64,000 nt of DNA from Acanthopleura granulata. Its lineage: Eukaryota; Mollusca; Polyplacophora; Chitonida; Chitonidae. The notes beneath the pieces are model-generated. The model was not told the origin of the DNA. It made no database searches and worked only from the letters and a program-made list of their open reading frames with translations. Below, in pieces: positions 46,091 through 59,600 of the stretch (positions are counted from its first letter, which is position 1; each line of letters opens with the position of its first letter). The position numbers were made by a program, and so were the translations under genes. The DNA lies in contig JABBOT010000080.1 of the NCBI GenBank assembly GCA_016165875.1, forward strand, positions 38,374,146 through 38,438,145, read 5' to 3'.

Positions 46091-48579
46091 AGCCTATACA
46101 ATCCAGGTATGTTTTTACAGCAATTTGGCTGCCTCGTGTGCAGCCTATCTCCCATGAGAAGGGGCACAAAGTGAGAAAATCTGTAGGCATAGGGTGTTTC
46201 AATTGAAAAAAATATCGTTTTTCCATTCCAAACATTTGTTCTATCCAAAACAACCTTCACAAACAACCATTTCGAATCTGCTGCTCCCAGTATATTACTA
46301 GGTCTCAAACATGATTACATGTTTATGAGGCCTCTAAAAGAATGGAGTTGCGACCTCTGAATATACACCATAAAATAAAGACAGACTACCGTGCGTTTTG
46401 GATTCTAGTACGAGAATTTAACAGAAACTGATACAGGATTATCTGCAGCTTTATTACGATGTTATTTGCATTGACATATGAGGTGGGATGATACAATATT
46501 TAATTACAAATCACTGATAATGAAACTAGATTATACGATGGGTATGTATGTAAGATTTATCTTGATCGGGTTGTTTCGGTGCGTCTCTGTTCCACTAGAA
46601 ATCTTCTGCATAAAAACACCTGAACAAATATGCTTTTAAACATGCTGGCTTAATGATAGGAAAACAAAAGTGAGTTTTCGGTATGTGTAAAAGGTTACAT
46701 TAAAAAAACAAGGAATGAGTAGGTCACAATGACGGTATGTCAGTCATATCGAAACACGATTGTATAGCAGAAAATCTAAATCAGGTAACCTGTAATGATT
46801 TTCCTGGAACTTCAGGCGGCTAGACCATTAATGCACAGAGTAAAAAGTCGTTAGAACGCTCAAACCAAATATGGGACTAAGACATATAAGTAGGCCTACA
46901 ATGTTTACATGGTGATGAGTATGGAAATGTGTTGTAACATTATCACATCAGTATTATATACACCAATCTATTATCACAACCTTCAAAACTGTCAACTGTC
47001 TCATGACACAATGATAAGTCTGGCCATTTTTAGGACCATGACACTCTGAAGAATTCACGTTGTCAGCATGGACTTGAAAGGTCACATCATTCTGAATCCA
47101 CAATTTTCATCACACATTTCTATCTTCACTGAAATAGATTTCCTATCAAGTCAGAATTGGGTGGAATGAAACAAATAATCCAAATAGAGACCGATATCAG
47201 GATGGCATTTATGACTTAGGTGAGACTCTAAAATGTGCTATATTCACTTATTTCTTTTGGATAATAGAAATTGCAATTGTTGTCACAGAAACAGTGCCAT
47301 ATTTTAGGTCAACTTTGTTTTAAAACATTCACAAAACTTTGTAAATCAATTCTTCGTAAACTTTTTGGTAAATCACATCATCTTATTCCAGAGACGTCCA
47401 ATACAAAATAAAGTTACAAGAGATGTGATGAAGATTTTGTAAAAGCAGCCCCTGTAAAAGCTTAAGGTAACATATACATGTATATGATGAAGTTTTAGGC
47501 ATATTATCGTAACACTGGTTTTGTATAATCAGTCCATGTATTGGAACTATATCAGATTCAAATTCAAACAGGTTGTCTAGATAGTGCGGTTTAACACTTT
47601 TTTGTCAACTGTCAGTAAGTTTTAAAATTTCACACTGTCTAGACGAAAAATTCAGTAAACTAAAGCAATAAGCTAAGTATGACCAATCTACATTCTCTTT
47701 TCATGTCATGTGCCTGAGAAAAAATGCCTTTCATCAAAGCCAGCAAAACTTAACTCTGAAATCATGTCAACACTGGTACCATTACTGGAATCAAATGTAT
47801 GGCTGCTTTCACAAACTTTGTGAATTCAATGTCTCGTAACCATATTTCGGAAGTGAAGGCTGTACAAGCACTGTATTAAGGCAACAGATTTACAAGTTAT
47901 CAAAAACTGGTTTTGAAGTTCAGTGAAGACCAACAACCAGTCCTCTTATCATCAGTAATGGAATTTCACAGCCGTTACTTCAGGTGGTAAAACAGATGAA
48001 CAAGAACCCAATAAAATTTTACCAGACCAGACCGCAATCTGCACTGGAGGTACTGAATGCTTTAACACAGAATCAACCAGGATTTTTGAGTCTGCAACTA
48101 ACATGATCACAAAAGCAGCACACCGTAACATACTTGTGAAGATATTTACAGAGGTTTTGTTTTCAGCAAAAGTACCAAACTTCTAAGCAAGGTCAATACT
48201 GTAATTATGCCATACTGGTGTCTATTAGCGCATGTTCTTTCACATGAAGGACACCAGATTCATGAAAAAATGTCTTATTGCTAAGTATCAATGAAAATAA
48301 GCAACATATAACACTTCAGAGCTTGATCTTCATGATACAGGTACAATATCAAAATTAGGTAACAACGATCTTCAAATGTGCTGATTTCCTGGTTCCATGG
48401 GAACGAATATTACATTTTCTCTTTTTTCTCCGAACACTATTAAATGATGACTGAATAATATTCACAATAATGACTAATTAATACAGATGAGCTGGGGTTG
48501 GGGGTGAGGGGTCAGTGAGAAAAGAGGGTAAGGTTAGGCACTCCCAGAAGTGGTAGATAACATGTTATCTCTTAACCTT

Positions 48580-48970
48580 TCAGCTGAAAGTTATCACTCT
48601 TTTTCACAAAAAAATGGTTTCTATTTATACCTTTCACACATCTGAAATGTGCTGCACACACATTTCAAATTTCAAAAAAGGTGGTGTACACATAGTTCTC
48701 AGGTCAGAAAAGTCACTTACACATGGTTCACATCTAATACACAGTTGAGAAAACAGCTGCACACCTACTTTATGCTTCAGAAAAGAGCTGCATAACATTT
48801 CACACTTCAGAAAAGTGATTCATCCATTTTAAGTGACTTCTGAAAACTGTGATCCACACACATTTTACATTACTGTGCACATACCTGACACTTTAAAAAA
48901 TAACTCACATCTGTCACACGTCGTAAAAGACATTCACACATTCTACACATCTGAAAAGTGCAGGAAAATC
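48580..48970. repeat. Degenerate ~45-bp repeat within probable 3' UTR
   Basis: Recurrent cacacatttcacacttcaga + aaagt blocks appear about eight times with much divergence. Confidence 0.5.
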
Positions 48971-49624
48971 GTTCTGAAGCTAAAAGAAGTTTTCTTTGCG
49001 ATACTCTCTTTGACCAAGCATACATAGAGGTATTGTATATACTGATCAGTGAGTATATACAAAGCTTTTCGCTAAAGACTTCCTAAGACTAGATGTCCCT
49101 AATCTGATCTCACCCTCATGTGCAGATCCTGGACACTCCACTACAGTCACGACAGACAACATGTAAATGTTATGTGCTTTCCTGAGAAGTAACTGGGAAT
49201 CCAAAGAGACACTATTTTGCATTTGTCTCTGACAAGAACTACAGACACAACCATTTTGTTACTGGATACAAAATGTTCTTCAGGCTTGGCTTTCGAAGAG
49301 AAGTTCATTCATATCATGTTGAGTATGTACAGCTTCTCTCCAATGAATAATTCGTCTGCACCTTCAGATGGTTGCCTTTAACACCATGACATATTTTCTG
49401 ATGACAAAGGGATGACGCCGCAACATACATTCTCATTAAACTTTTTAATTGGCTGGCGCCTTAAAGTTCTGCAACACTTGGGAATTTATCTCTTAGTCTT
49501 GCATGATGATCATCTTGGTGAATGTGTCAGACAGGTTTTGCAATATTCTTCTGTATGCCATACGTACATATCCATCAATGTCCTGCGGAATAAACCCAAA
49601 TTGTGACCTGTCATTTTGAAGCCA

Positions 49625-50620
49625 TTAATAATATACATTTGAAGTCCTATCTGAAGAAGACAGTTGTGAATTCACGGGCAATGTCTGCGTGTCACTGCTG
49701 TACAGATCTCCTACTCCATCGTTTACTGTTCTACTTTTGCCACCGTCCACACAACTTTTTCCGGTATTGAAATCTGGGAATTGCTGAGAGTCCTCTTTCC
49801 CATCATCAGAGCCAGTGGTTTCCACACAGTTCTGGTTGAGCATGTTATTAAGAGGAATGCTCTGGGAATCTGACGACCCCGTGCTGTTGCTCACCACACC
49901 ATGTGCCATATGTTGAGTGAATGGTGAAGCGTTGTTGTTTCCATTGACAACGGGAGAAGCATCCTCTAATGAGGAGCCTCTGAAGAGTTCTGGTGGAGGG
50001 GGAGGTAACTCTTCAATGGGAGTCATCTTCCTTTCCTCCAGGTCAAAGTTCAGATCACTTGGGTTGAAGCTGACCCCTGACAGGCTATCAAAGCTGTCAA
50101 GCTGTGGAATAAATGGTGACCTTTCCGGAAACACAGCTGGGTTGGAGCTGGTGTCATCTGTGTCAGTAACCTGAAGAAAATCTTCATCCGAGAGGGGTGG
50201 AAAGTAAGAGTCACACCCGTCTCCAGACTCACTGATGTACTCTACCTGGTTACCATAGCGATACGATGGGTTGTTATTTGAAGACAAACTGGAGTCGGAC
50301 TGGGACAGTCCAGCCAGTCCCCTTGCACCCAAGTTTTCCTCTTCTGTGTCATGTTCAGGAGCGACCCCAGACTCTGGGTCTGACATCACTATGTCTCCTA
50401 AATCCGACGGAATGGACATATCTGGAGCTATGCCATCAACATCTGTACTCTCCAGCTTCTGACTGGCTTCCTGAACGATAGGCGAGGAGTCTAAGTAAGG
50501 AAAGGATACACCCTGCAGGTCAGAGTTTGTGCCCAGGTCACTCAGACTGCTTAGCAACGGTTTGTTCTCGGTGTCTCGCCCATCGTCTTCGTCTTCTGCA
50601 CTTCTCTCCAAATCTTGATC
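49625..50620 (-). CDS. Terminal exon of unidentified gene, acidic Ser-rich tail
   Basis: The acceptor on the minus strand is cattttaacag. The exon has 331 codons and TAA. It is strongly acidic and Ser-rich, with no globular domain, a PPPPP run near the middle and repeated SSL/SDL motifs. The composition suggests a disordered cytoplasmic or regulatory region. Confidence 0.82.
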   Translation of the reverse strand, partial: DQDLERSAEDEDDGRDTENKPLLSSLSDLGTNSDLQGVSFPYLDSSPIVQEASQKLESTDVDGIAPDMSIPSDLGDIVMSDPESGVAPEHDTEEENLGARGLAGLSQSDSSLSSNNNPSYRYGNQVEYISESGDGCDSYFPPLSDEDFLQVTDTDDTSSNPAVFPERSPFIPQLDSFDSLSGVSFNPSDLNFDLEERKMTPIEELPPPPPELFRGSSLEDASPVVNGNNNASPFTQHMAHGVVSNSTGSSDSQSIPLNNMLNQNCVETTGSDDGKEDSQQFPDFNTGKSCVDGGKSRTVNDGVGDLYSSDTQTLPVNSQLSSSDRTSNVYY

Positions 50621-53600
50621 CTGTTAAAATGCACAAGCAATAAGAACACAATATATTACCTGTTACAGACACAACAAAACCAGAACTGATTTCAACCTAC
50701 TGGTAAACTAATCCAACCCATTCAATCACTGAAGAAAGAAAAAAGGACTGCAAAAAAAAAACAAACATACTTTGACTACAATATTTAGAAAACAAGAGAC
50801 AGGTCAGGACAAAAGAAATATCTACTCTTCAATCGATTAAAGAAAGCAAACGGCGAGATTAACAAATAAAGATTTAAAAGAAAAGATTTTAAAACACCAG
50901 ACCAAATGTATATATGTATCGACAAAGAATCCTATTCATAGTTCAAATGCCACTTTTTATTTTTGTGATGTATGATAACTGAGATATCACAGTTAAGTAA
51001 GCAAAAACTCCCACATGGGGAAAATCCAACGGGACACCACGCTCTAAATTTTAACCAATCAAGGACAAGGTATTTCTACCACCTGAGAAGACATATGTCT
51101 TCAGCGGTAATTACTTCACCATTCTGCCACATAGAAGTTGTGATAAATCAGCTGTTTGCCTTGTGATTATAGGACATCTAGGATATACTTGAAATCCATT
51201 TTCAACAATAAAGTGGCAGTGGAATATATCTGGGGTTATTCCCAAGGTCATAAACAGGAGGCAAGAATACGTGGCCTTTGATTGTAATTATGAGCAGGAC
51301 AATACTTTGCGCACAAAGGTGTGTCTCGCCACTAATGCTGAAGAACATAGGGTACAGATGGAGCAACATCATGTTTGCAGTTTCTCTAAAATGGCGTATC
51401 CTATGGCCTCATAAGAATTCCAGATTAAAAGGTGATTTATGCAGTTACCAAGTACGTCATACAAAAATGCCTGTGCCTGTTAAGGTCTATTTGGACCCCT
51501 CTTCTGAAATAACTTTGGTTGTATATATTTTGTTGTCTTTTCTTATCAAAAAGCTACACGCAGAAAACACGTACACCAGGCTTGTAAATCACTTCAAAAC
51601 TTTATTAATTACCTCCAGCAAAAGACGTTATGCTCTTGGCTAATTCCGTGTCTGTCAGTCTGTCAACAACTATTAAGGAATTTTAAAAGTGGTACATGTG
51701 CAGGGATTTGGATGAAGTTTTGTGCACAGTTCGGACTTTAGATATCAATAAATCCATTTCAATTGGATGGTTATCTGGATCCAGAAATCTTTTAAATGAT
51801 TCTTTGGCACATAGAGTATTGTCCCTTTGTCTGTAGTGTGGGAATTTGTACAACTAGAAGTTTGCACTTTTAGAAGGCCTACTAGTTACAGAAGTCTCCT
51901 GTAAAACGAACAATGAAAAGGCAACATGTAAATACTGAGCACATACACATCATGATGCTAAAGTGAAAGACAATGCTTGTTAAAAGTTAAGTTTGCCACA
52001 AAGGTTGGGCACTATTATGTTTATTTCTGTAAAGCATTTTTTACTGCTACAGTGGAAATTGACATTTGACCCTGCTCTGTTGGCTAGGATGAAATACAGC
52101 CATTTATAACATGAAACAATCATGAAGCTTACTCCCACCACAACAGAATGGTCTAGAAATACTTTGTACGTTGTTCTCACATGTACTTGTTATACATGTA
52201 ATTAAAACATACAACATTAAAACAGTGTCCTGTCCCTATGTTATTACATGTTACACTGACAGTCAACTCGGAACATTTACATCACAGCTTATAAACAGCT
52301 GATTGTTCTCTGATTGGTCAATCCCTCATGAGCTTCAAATCATGGGCACCCTCAGATCCCCAGTCTGCAGCAAAATACCCCACACTTTAAACGAAGATAC
52401 ATGTAATTCTGCAAAGAATTCCCACAAATTCAAACAGGTTTTTGCAGAGAAGAGAGAATTGTGTAATCTGTAATTAACAGTGCCTCAGTCATGAGCCATC
52501 TTTTACTTCAAAGAATTGTCTCCACTTTGTTTTGGGGTTTAAATGGCTACATAAAACAGTGTGACTTCATATTTACATGTTTACTTTTTTGCCTAAAGTT
52601 TTCACTCTTTTCACTGTTCAGTTTTTTATTTCTGGATTTATACAGTCATCAAAATTTTAAAATTTGAAAGAATTTGTTTTTCACAGTCACTTATTTTCTT
52701 ACCCTGAACATGTCAAACTGAGGTTTCATTTGAACGGATTTAACATTCTAAAATGCAATAAAACAAATTTTGATTGACAAATCCCCTTCCTGCTTCTAAA
52801 AAGAACTTTTCAAGAATCATCCCATGCTTTGCTTTGTGTTCTCCCATGTCTCCTTAACATATTAACGTTACTATTTCCATTCATCAAACAAGAAAACACA
52901 CCAAAAGAAAAACAAAAACAAAAAAAGTTGTAACATAAACCTACTTTAGACTGCCTGATGATAACCTGGAGAAAGTTGCGGGCCATGGTGTGAAGTCCTT
53001 TATCTACACAGCTTTATTAGACAACCCCTGTTATAAACCACAAAACATCACAACACAAAGTCAGGCTGATCAAGCAAAGGCTACAGAAGAAGAAAAGAAA
53101 AATTAACTGAAATCACAGAAACTAGTACATGTAGCAGAATATCATAATAAGAAGCAAGACAAACAATACTATAGGTGTTTGAAATATACATTTACTGTAT
53201 GTATCGCAAGTCCCAAGATCATGAGGTTGTCTTAGACTTTGGTCAAACTTTGTCTGAACGTCTGGGGTTAAAAGACAACAGTAGACCAAATGTATGTATG
53301 TATCAATAAAGACTGCTATTCAGAGTTCAAAAAATGTCCTTTTCATTTTTGTGATGCATGCTAACCAAGATAACGTGGTTCAAAGTAAGCAAAAATGGCC
53401 ATGTGGGGAAAACTGACGGGCTGCCAGACTCTCACTTTTAACCAATCAATGGCGAGATATTTCTACCATCTGCTGCGACATCACCTGTACCTAGTTCACC
53501 ACTTTGTCAAATAGAAGTAGTGTTAACTCAGGTATTTTCCCCCTGATTACGAGACAATTCTGATACACTTTAAAGTCATTTTCAGTCAGAAAGTGGTAGT

Positions 53601-56600
53601 GGAATACATCTGGGGTTATTCCCCAAGTTCTCAACCAGGAGGCCACAATGCATGGCCTTCACTTGGAATAATAAAGGGGACCGTACTTAGCACAGAAAGG
53701 TGTGTCTTGCCCCAAATACTGAAGAGTGTTGAGTACGGATGATGCGAAATCATGTGTCCGGTTTCTCTAAAATGGCATATCCCATGACCTCGTAAGGATT
53801 CCAGGTTAAAAGATGATTTATAGAGTTACGAAGCATGTCATAAAATGCCTATGCCCATTTAGGTCTATATGGACCCCTCTTATGAAATAACTTTGGATAT
53901 ATTTTTTGTTGAATTTTCTTTTAATACTGGACTTGAATTCAAATGTTAATTTTCATTTTTGTCATGACGATAGGACAACTATTAGTATTAGGATAAATCT
54001 GAAGTCCTTAAGGTGAGTCCTGATTTTAGCAAAATAAACTGTTTTGAAGTCAGGGCTAAATTTGATTTAAGTCTATAAAAGAGAGCATTGAGATCCTGAG
54101 ATCAGAGGAACGTTTATCCAGATACATGTAGATACACTCTGGGTTGGTCAGCTCCATGGAAAATGTTTAAATAACTACTTACCATCAAGGCTTGATGAAC
54201 ATACATGTAATGTAACAATGAAATTGTGCTTTACACAAATATAAATCATAATATGACAAAAAAACCCAACAAAAAACAAGCAAACAAAAAAAAAACACGG
54301 AAAAAACCAAACTTGTGATTATGTCAGTAGGTAATGAGAGATCATAATTTTGGTGACAGAAATAATACATGCAAGTACATAGTAAGTTATGCAATTATTA
54401 TATTAATGGTGTTAGGCAAAAGATAACTGTTTCTCCTCAGAATATTTTGGACATTGGGTGTAGGCATTGGAACAATTTTCATTTCAGTATTTTACAAGAT
54501 AGTTACTGGCAAACAATGAATCATTATGTCAGGTGAGTCTGTACAGGTTGCTTGAGTCGAAGAAAGACTCAAATCTGGACTGGACTCAAATTTACCTGCA
54601 TTTCGAACTTATTTCTATGGCTGTAGCCTGTCAAACATCTTGCAGAAGTCTTAGACAGTAAACCAAGTGAGAGCCATGTTGGCTGTAACATTTCTTCTGA
54701 TCATGTGAGGAAATGATCTACCTGCTGGAGCCAGGTTTGTGACCCTTTTATCATACACGGAAGAGAAAAGCTGCGACTTGCCTAGCTACCATCCACACAA
54801 CTACTGTACAGTCCAAGTGAAAACATTAGAAGTAGAGTCTACGCAAACGAGGTAATGGCTTTAGATGGAGTAATTAAGTTTGGAGTTGCACTGCTCGCAT
54901 GAACGTATGGCTAACCTAGATCAAAACGTTTAATATTTTGTGATTCTAGGTACATACAATAAAAGGCTTAAAATTTAAATCCAGCAATGCTGAATTTTTG
55001 AGCAGCAGGCTGAAAGTTACATTTTGCTTTTTCACTATGAAGGTCCAAATGTCAGTATCATCACATCCAAGACGTCTTGGTCATGTAATACATGTACACA
55101 GCTAAATTGTTTATGTTCGTATTTACACTCTTCAAATAAACCATATATCACATATTCAAATGATGTATACATGTATATATCAGCAGTCGTCTCATCTTTA
55201 CAACAGCCAGGACAGGTGTGGTCAGACTGAATGACCCACAGACTGGAAAGCTGGCCTAATGGTCTGTGGACCATCCACTGACCAGTGCTGACCAAGCAGC
55301 AAGCAACAGCTGGCAATGTATAAATGGATGACCGCTGGATGGAATACTGTGATGTCTGATAGTATAAGTAGGTGTTTACATGTGATCTGGTTAAATGGCC
55401 ATACCAACAGACGATATCGTGTCCAGCCAATTAGTGAGTCTGCCTGTTCAGTGGTCATCTCCTGTGTCATTTTAAGAATTTCACTGATGAAGATCACTGT
55501 ATTACACAGGATGTCTATGTCCACTTAGATCAGAACATTAGCATCAATGCACCTGTACTAGAATATTCACTACAGACTACAGGCATCCATGCCTCATGTT
55601 TAGTACATCATGTCTGTTTTATTTTGCATATGGTGTTTTATGCTGTACCCAAGAATATTTCACTTATACAACAGTGGCCAGCATTAAGGTGGGATGAAAC
55701 TGGGCATAGCCTGGGAGAAACACAGGACCACTCTGAAGTTGCTAGTAGGCCTTCCCATGCACAATAAAGGATCAAAGCAAGCCTGAACAGCCACATTACT
55801 GAGAGGCTCCCAAGTCTGGGTGCTAGCACACCCACAAAGGCCCCTTTGCCATGTCTAGTATTATTACCAAACTTTACCATCACCATACACGTTATGCTCT
55901 CAGAACACATCTCTTTCAGTAAGTTCTAAGGTGTTTTGGAGAGAAGGTCTAGACTATCATTGCTGACAAAATATTATTATAATGTACTGTTCACTTTTTA
56001 TTTCACTGACATTTAAAGTATATGTATTGAAGACATTGCCAAAAGTTACGCTAAATCCTGAACGAAAAAAAAAAATCCTCCCAACAAGAATTGACATTTC
56101 AAATCTGATCCATTTCCACCCACCTTTTGATTCCTGTTGATAGCAGAGATCTCTTCCTGTGACCCTCGACCTGATGAGGATGGGGAATTGGAAGCAGAGG
56201 CTGATGTGATCACTAACATGGGTTTATCATCACCATGGGTAATGACGGATAGCAGAGGCTCACAGGAGTTATCTCCACTTTGTCTGCTGTATAGCACTGA
56301 GTCCTTTGAGTTCCCAATGCTCTTAATCTGCCAAAAAAAAAAAAAAATACAGAATAGGCTTGAAAAAAAAGGTTAAGTAGCATTAGAAAGATGCTGTGAG
56401 TGAGAGAAAAATTCCTCCAAAGTGAAAAAAGATAAAAACGATTCAGAGAGTAAGGGGAAAATTCTGGCAAAGTGTGAAAGATTAAAAGTTTGTGATTAAG
56501 ATTTATAGAGTGTGACAGACAGAGTAACACCCCGAGTCACAGATTTAAGCATCCTAAAACAAGTCAATGTTGGCATAACTTGAAATTTCACAAGTTCTCA

Positions 56601-59600
56601 GTTACATCAAGCCAAATATGGACACATCCAAAAACTAGGCAATGTTATGTTTCAAGACACAACAAACAGCCATATAACTTCAGATCCATCTGATACAGCG
56701 CCACCTGCATGTCAAGAATGTTATCATGAGATAAACAGCCTGAGATAAACTTTGCTCAGTCTTTCTCAGTCTTTATTTGTTTTTCTAATGGATTGTCCTG
56801 TTTCTAGTAAGCAGGAATTATTTGTGACATTACTACTGTCTTCACAATCTACATTGTAAGTCTCTTCACTGCTGATATCAGAGCAACTGCACTGAATCAG
56901 GGAGTGGGTTATTGTCATATGGCTATTAATGGTGCTAGCATGTCTTTCAATCACTAGGACACACAAATTATAGGTCTAAACTCAGCTTTGGAACAGAGAT
57001 TTGTGGATTCCCTCTCTCTTACTGTCCTTGGGGTCTTGGCGACACTCAACATTAGATGATGCCAGTGTGCCATTTCCACAGTGTAACGTTTGTTAAGACC
57101 AGTTTTTTTCCATCAATATGGTCTGCCTACCTGTACATCACACATGTGAAAGTCTGTCACTATCTTGCCAAAGGTTGGTGGTTTACAATGGGTACTCAGG
57201 GTTTTCTTTACCCAAAACACTGACTGTATCATACAACTAGGAAGTTCTTGAGTATGGCTTTACACAATAAATAAGTAAGTGCAATGAAACATTGTATCCT
57301 AAATTATTACTTGATTAATTAGCCAGAACTGTTTGTACAAGATTACACATAAATTCACTGTAAGGCCTTATTGTACGATTCCTAGTATTTTTAATGTGAC
57401 TACTGATCATCAAGGAACTAAATGATTTAGGAGAATTTACTTGTTTTCTTTTTGTGTCTTTCCTAATTTTTTTCTGTAGTTATAATTTCATTATTGTGCT
57501 AATGGAAATTACATAAAGTGGTTTATAAGATATCATTTTGTGAAAAATTACCATATGTTTCACTGCTTGTCTTTTGAAAATGAATAATGAAGTATATCTC
57601 TAGTTATATTTCTGAAATGGCAAGCCCTGTACAATTATTTATCAAACTTATATTTCAAGTAACACTTCACAGTTCTACTTTAAATGATCTAATATTTCGC
57701 CCCAAAAAGGCCAAAAACAACATTGTTATATGTACATGCAAATGAATGTCTTAAAATGTTAGTTTTGGTTCTGAAACTTATTTTTTCCAGTAGGATATCA
57801 TCTCAGCTTCCAAACCTTACCTTGGTAAAATACCTCTGAAAGATTAGCAGAACTCTCAGAATCAGACATGGATTTGGGGCGATTTACAGTATTGTGCAGA
57901 AAGGTGCTTTAACAAAGGAATAGAAGGTCTTTTTTACAGACAGGTTGTAAAAGTATGCGAAACAGGTGGAAATGAAGGTAATGATAATGGTCAGGAAAGT
58001 GTTCTCTCTGTCTGGGAATGAACAATGTTGATTTCAACGTAATTGAATGGGACAAATTTGGTATGCAATCCATAAATCCTCTGGGCGCTTTCATCTCTAC
58101 CAGCTAAGTCCCGCTTCTCATGGCTAAGCGAAAAACTTTCATGCAAAGAATTTTCCGTCTGCAGGCTAGCACCCGAGAGATCACTCGCTGTCTGTCAGCT
58201 TGACAAAGCGGCCCGGAGAGTAAGCCATTTCTTGCCAAATCTGATGATAGAGTGGTCCGAGCTTTGTGAAGATGCGGAATTAATGAAGGGCGTGGACCAG
58301 TTCACTAACAAGTTTACATAGAGTAAATTACAAACATCTTTACACATGATCATTGCATGGTCTGAAAAACTTTTGTGACTGAAGTTCACAGCATTATGGA
58401 AACAAAATAAAAACAAGCCATATAAAACAACAATAAAAATACCCTAGTTATAAATACAAGAGCCAACAGAAGATGGTGTATACTATAAACCCTGCACCAG
58501 TCATTCAAATGCTTTTCTGTGAGAGGGCCGTCATGAGCATTTGTTTAGGAACCTACAAAACCAATCATAACACCTCACACACACACCTACATATTGTCCT
58601 TAACACATCTGCTAAGTTTCCTGAAAACTTTTCGGTAGAGAAATTTATATGTTGTGTTGAAATGGTCTTGTTTATTCAAGTCCAAATTCCATCCTCAAAT
58701 GACAATTTAACTTGAAACCGATTGACGGAATGAAATCAATGATCTCATCCACATCTCATATTTTTCAACACACATCTATCAAATCTGATAAATGATGTAA
58801 ACAGTGAAGTGTTTTATTCATTGGACAAATAAAATGATAGAGTAAATTTGTTTTTTTCATTTATATGGTTGTGGTCAGCTTTATGGGTGGAAGAAACCTG
58901 AGTGCATGGGGTAAACCACTCACTACTGGCAAATTTCTCAAAAACCTTCCCATCCGTGAAGTACAGAAGTGCACATGTACCAAGCTGGTGTGAGATAGGT
59001 GGTATTCAAAGGACATCAGGCAGCAGACGTGACCACATGAGCGTTGTTGACAAACTATGACAGGAGCAAACTCTACAAGTTCCCTGTCCAAGTGTGGGAC
59101 TGAACCCGCACCTAGCGTTTGAAAGACAAATGGCCTATCTACTCAGTCACAAGTCACCTGGAATTAACAGTATGCAGAAATTGCCCAACATAGAATTTAC
59201 ATTCACAAATCATCCCAAGTCCACCAGGTCTTCCGGACCTTTTTTTTTTCTCAAAGCTATAACTCCATGTGAAAAACAACATTAACACAGCTATCCGATT
59301 AACAATTAGTCCAAGACAAGCACAATTTTGGGGGAGGCCAATTGGATTTAACTGTAAGCCAAGGTTATGGGATGTCATCTGACAAGGCTTAAAACTAAAC
59401 ATGCCCAGGAAATATTAATTTTAATGTTCAGTGCAATAACATTAGGGTTTGAAAATGTTCTCATACAAGTGCATGTGGTTTAAAAGAACTGACCGCCTTT
59501 ACATGAAGTATGCATCAGTTAAATATTCATTTTTTATATATTTGATTGGTGTTTTACGCCGTACTCAAGAATATTTCACTCATACGACGGCTGCCAACAT

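Larger units (their letters stand above)
44304..49624 (-). other. Probable long 3' UTR of the minus-strand gene
   Basis: No splice-supported exon or long coding frame was found on either strand over 5.3 kb. On the minus strand an AATAAA (plus 44329-44334) closes the stretch. The sequence contains degenerate tandem repeats at 45930-46090 and 48580-48970. Calling the whole stretch UTR is inference. Confidence 0.4.

Noticed and set aside
55035..55430. 131-codon minus-strand open frame
   Set aside because: Intronic in the minus-strand gene, with no splice support and no domain; likely chance.
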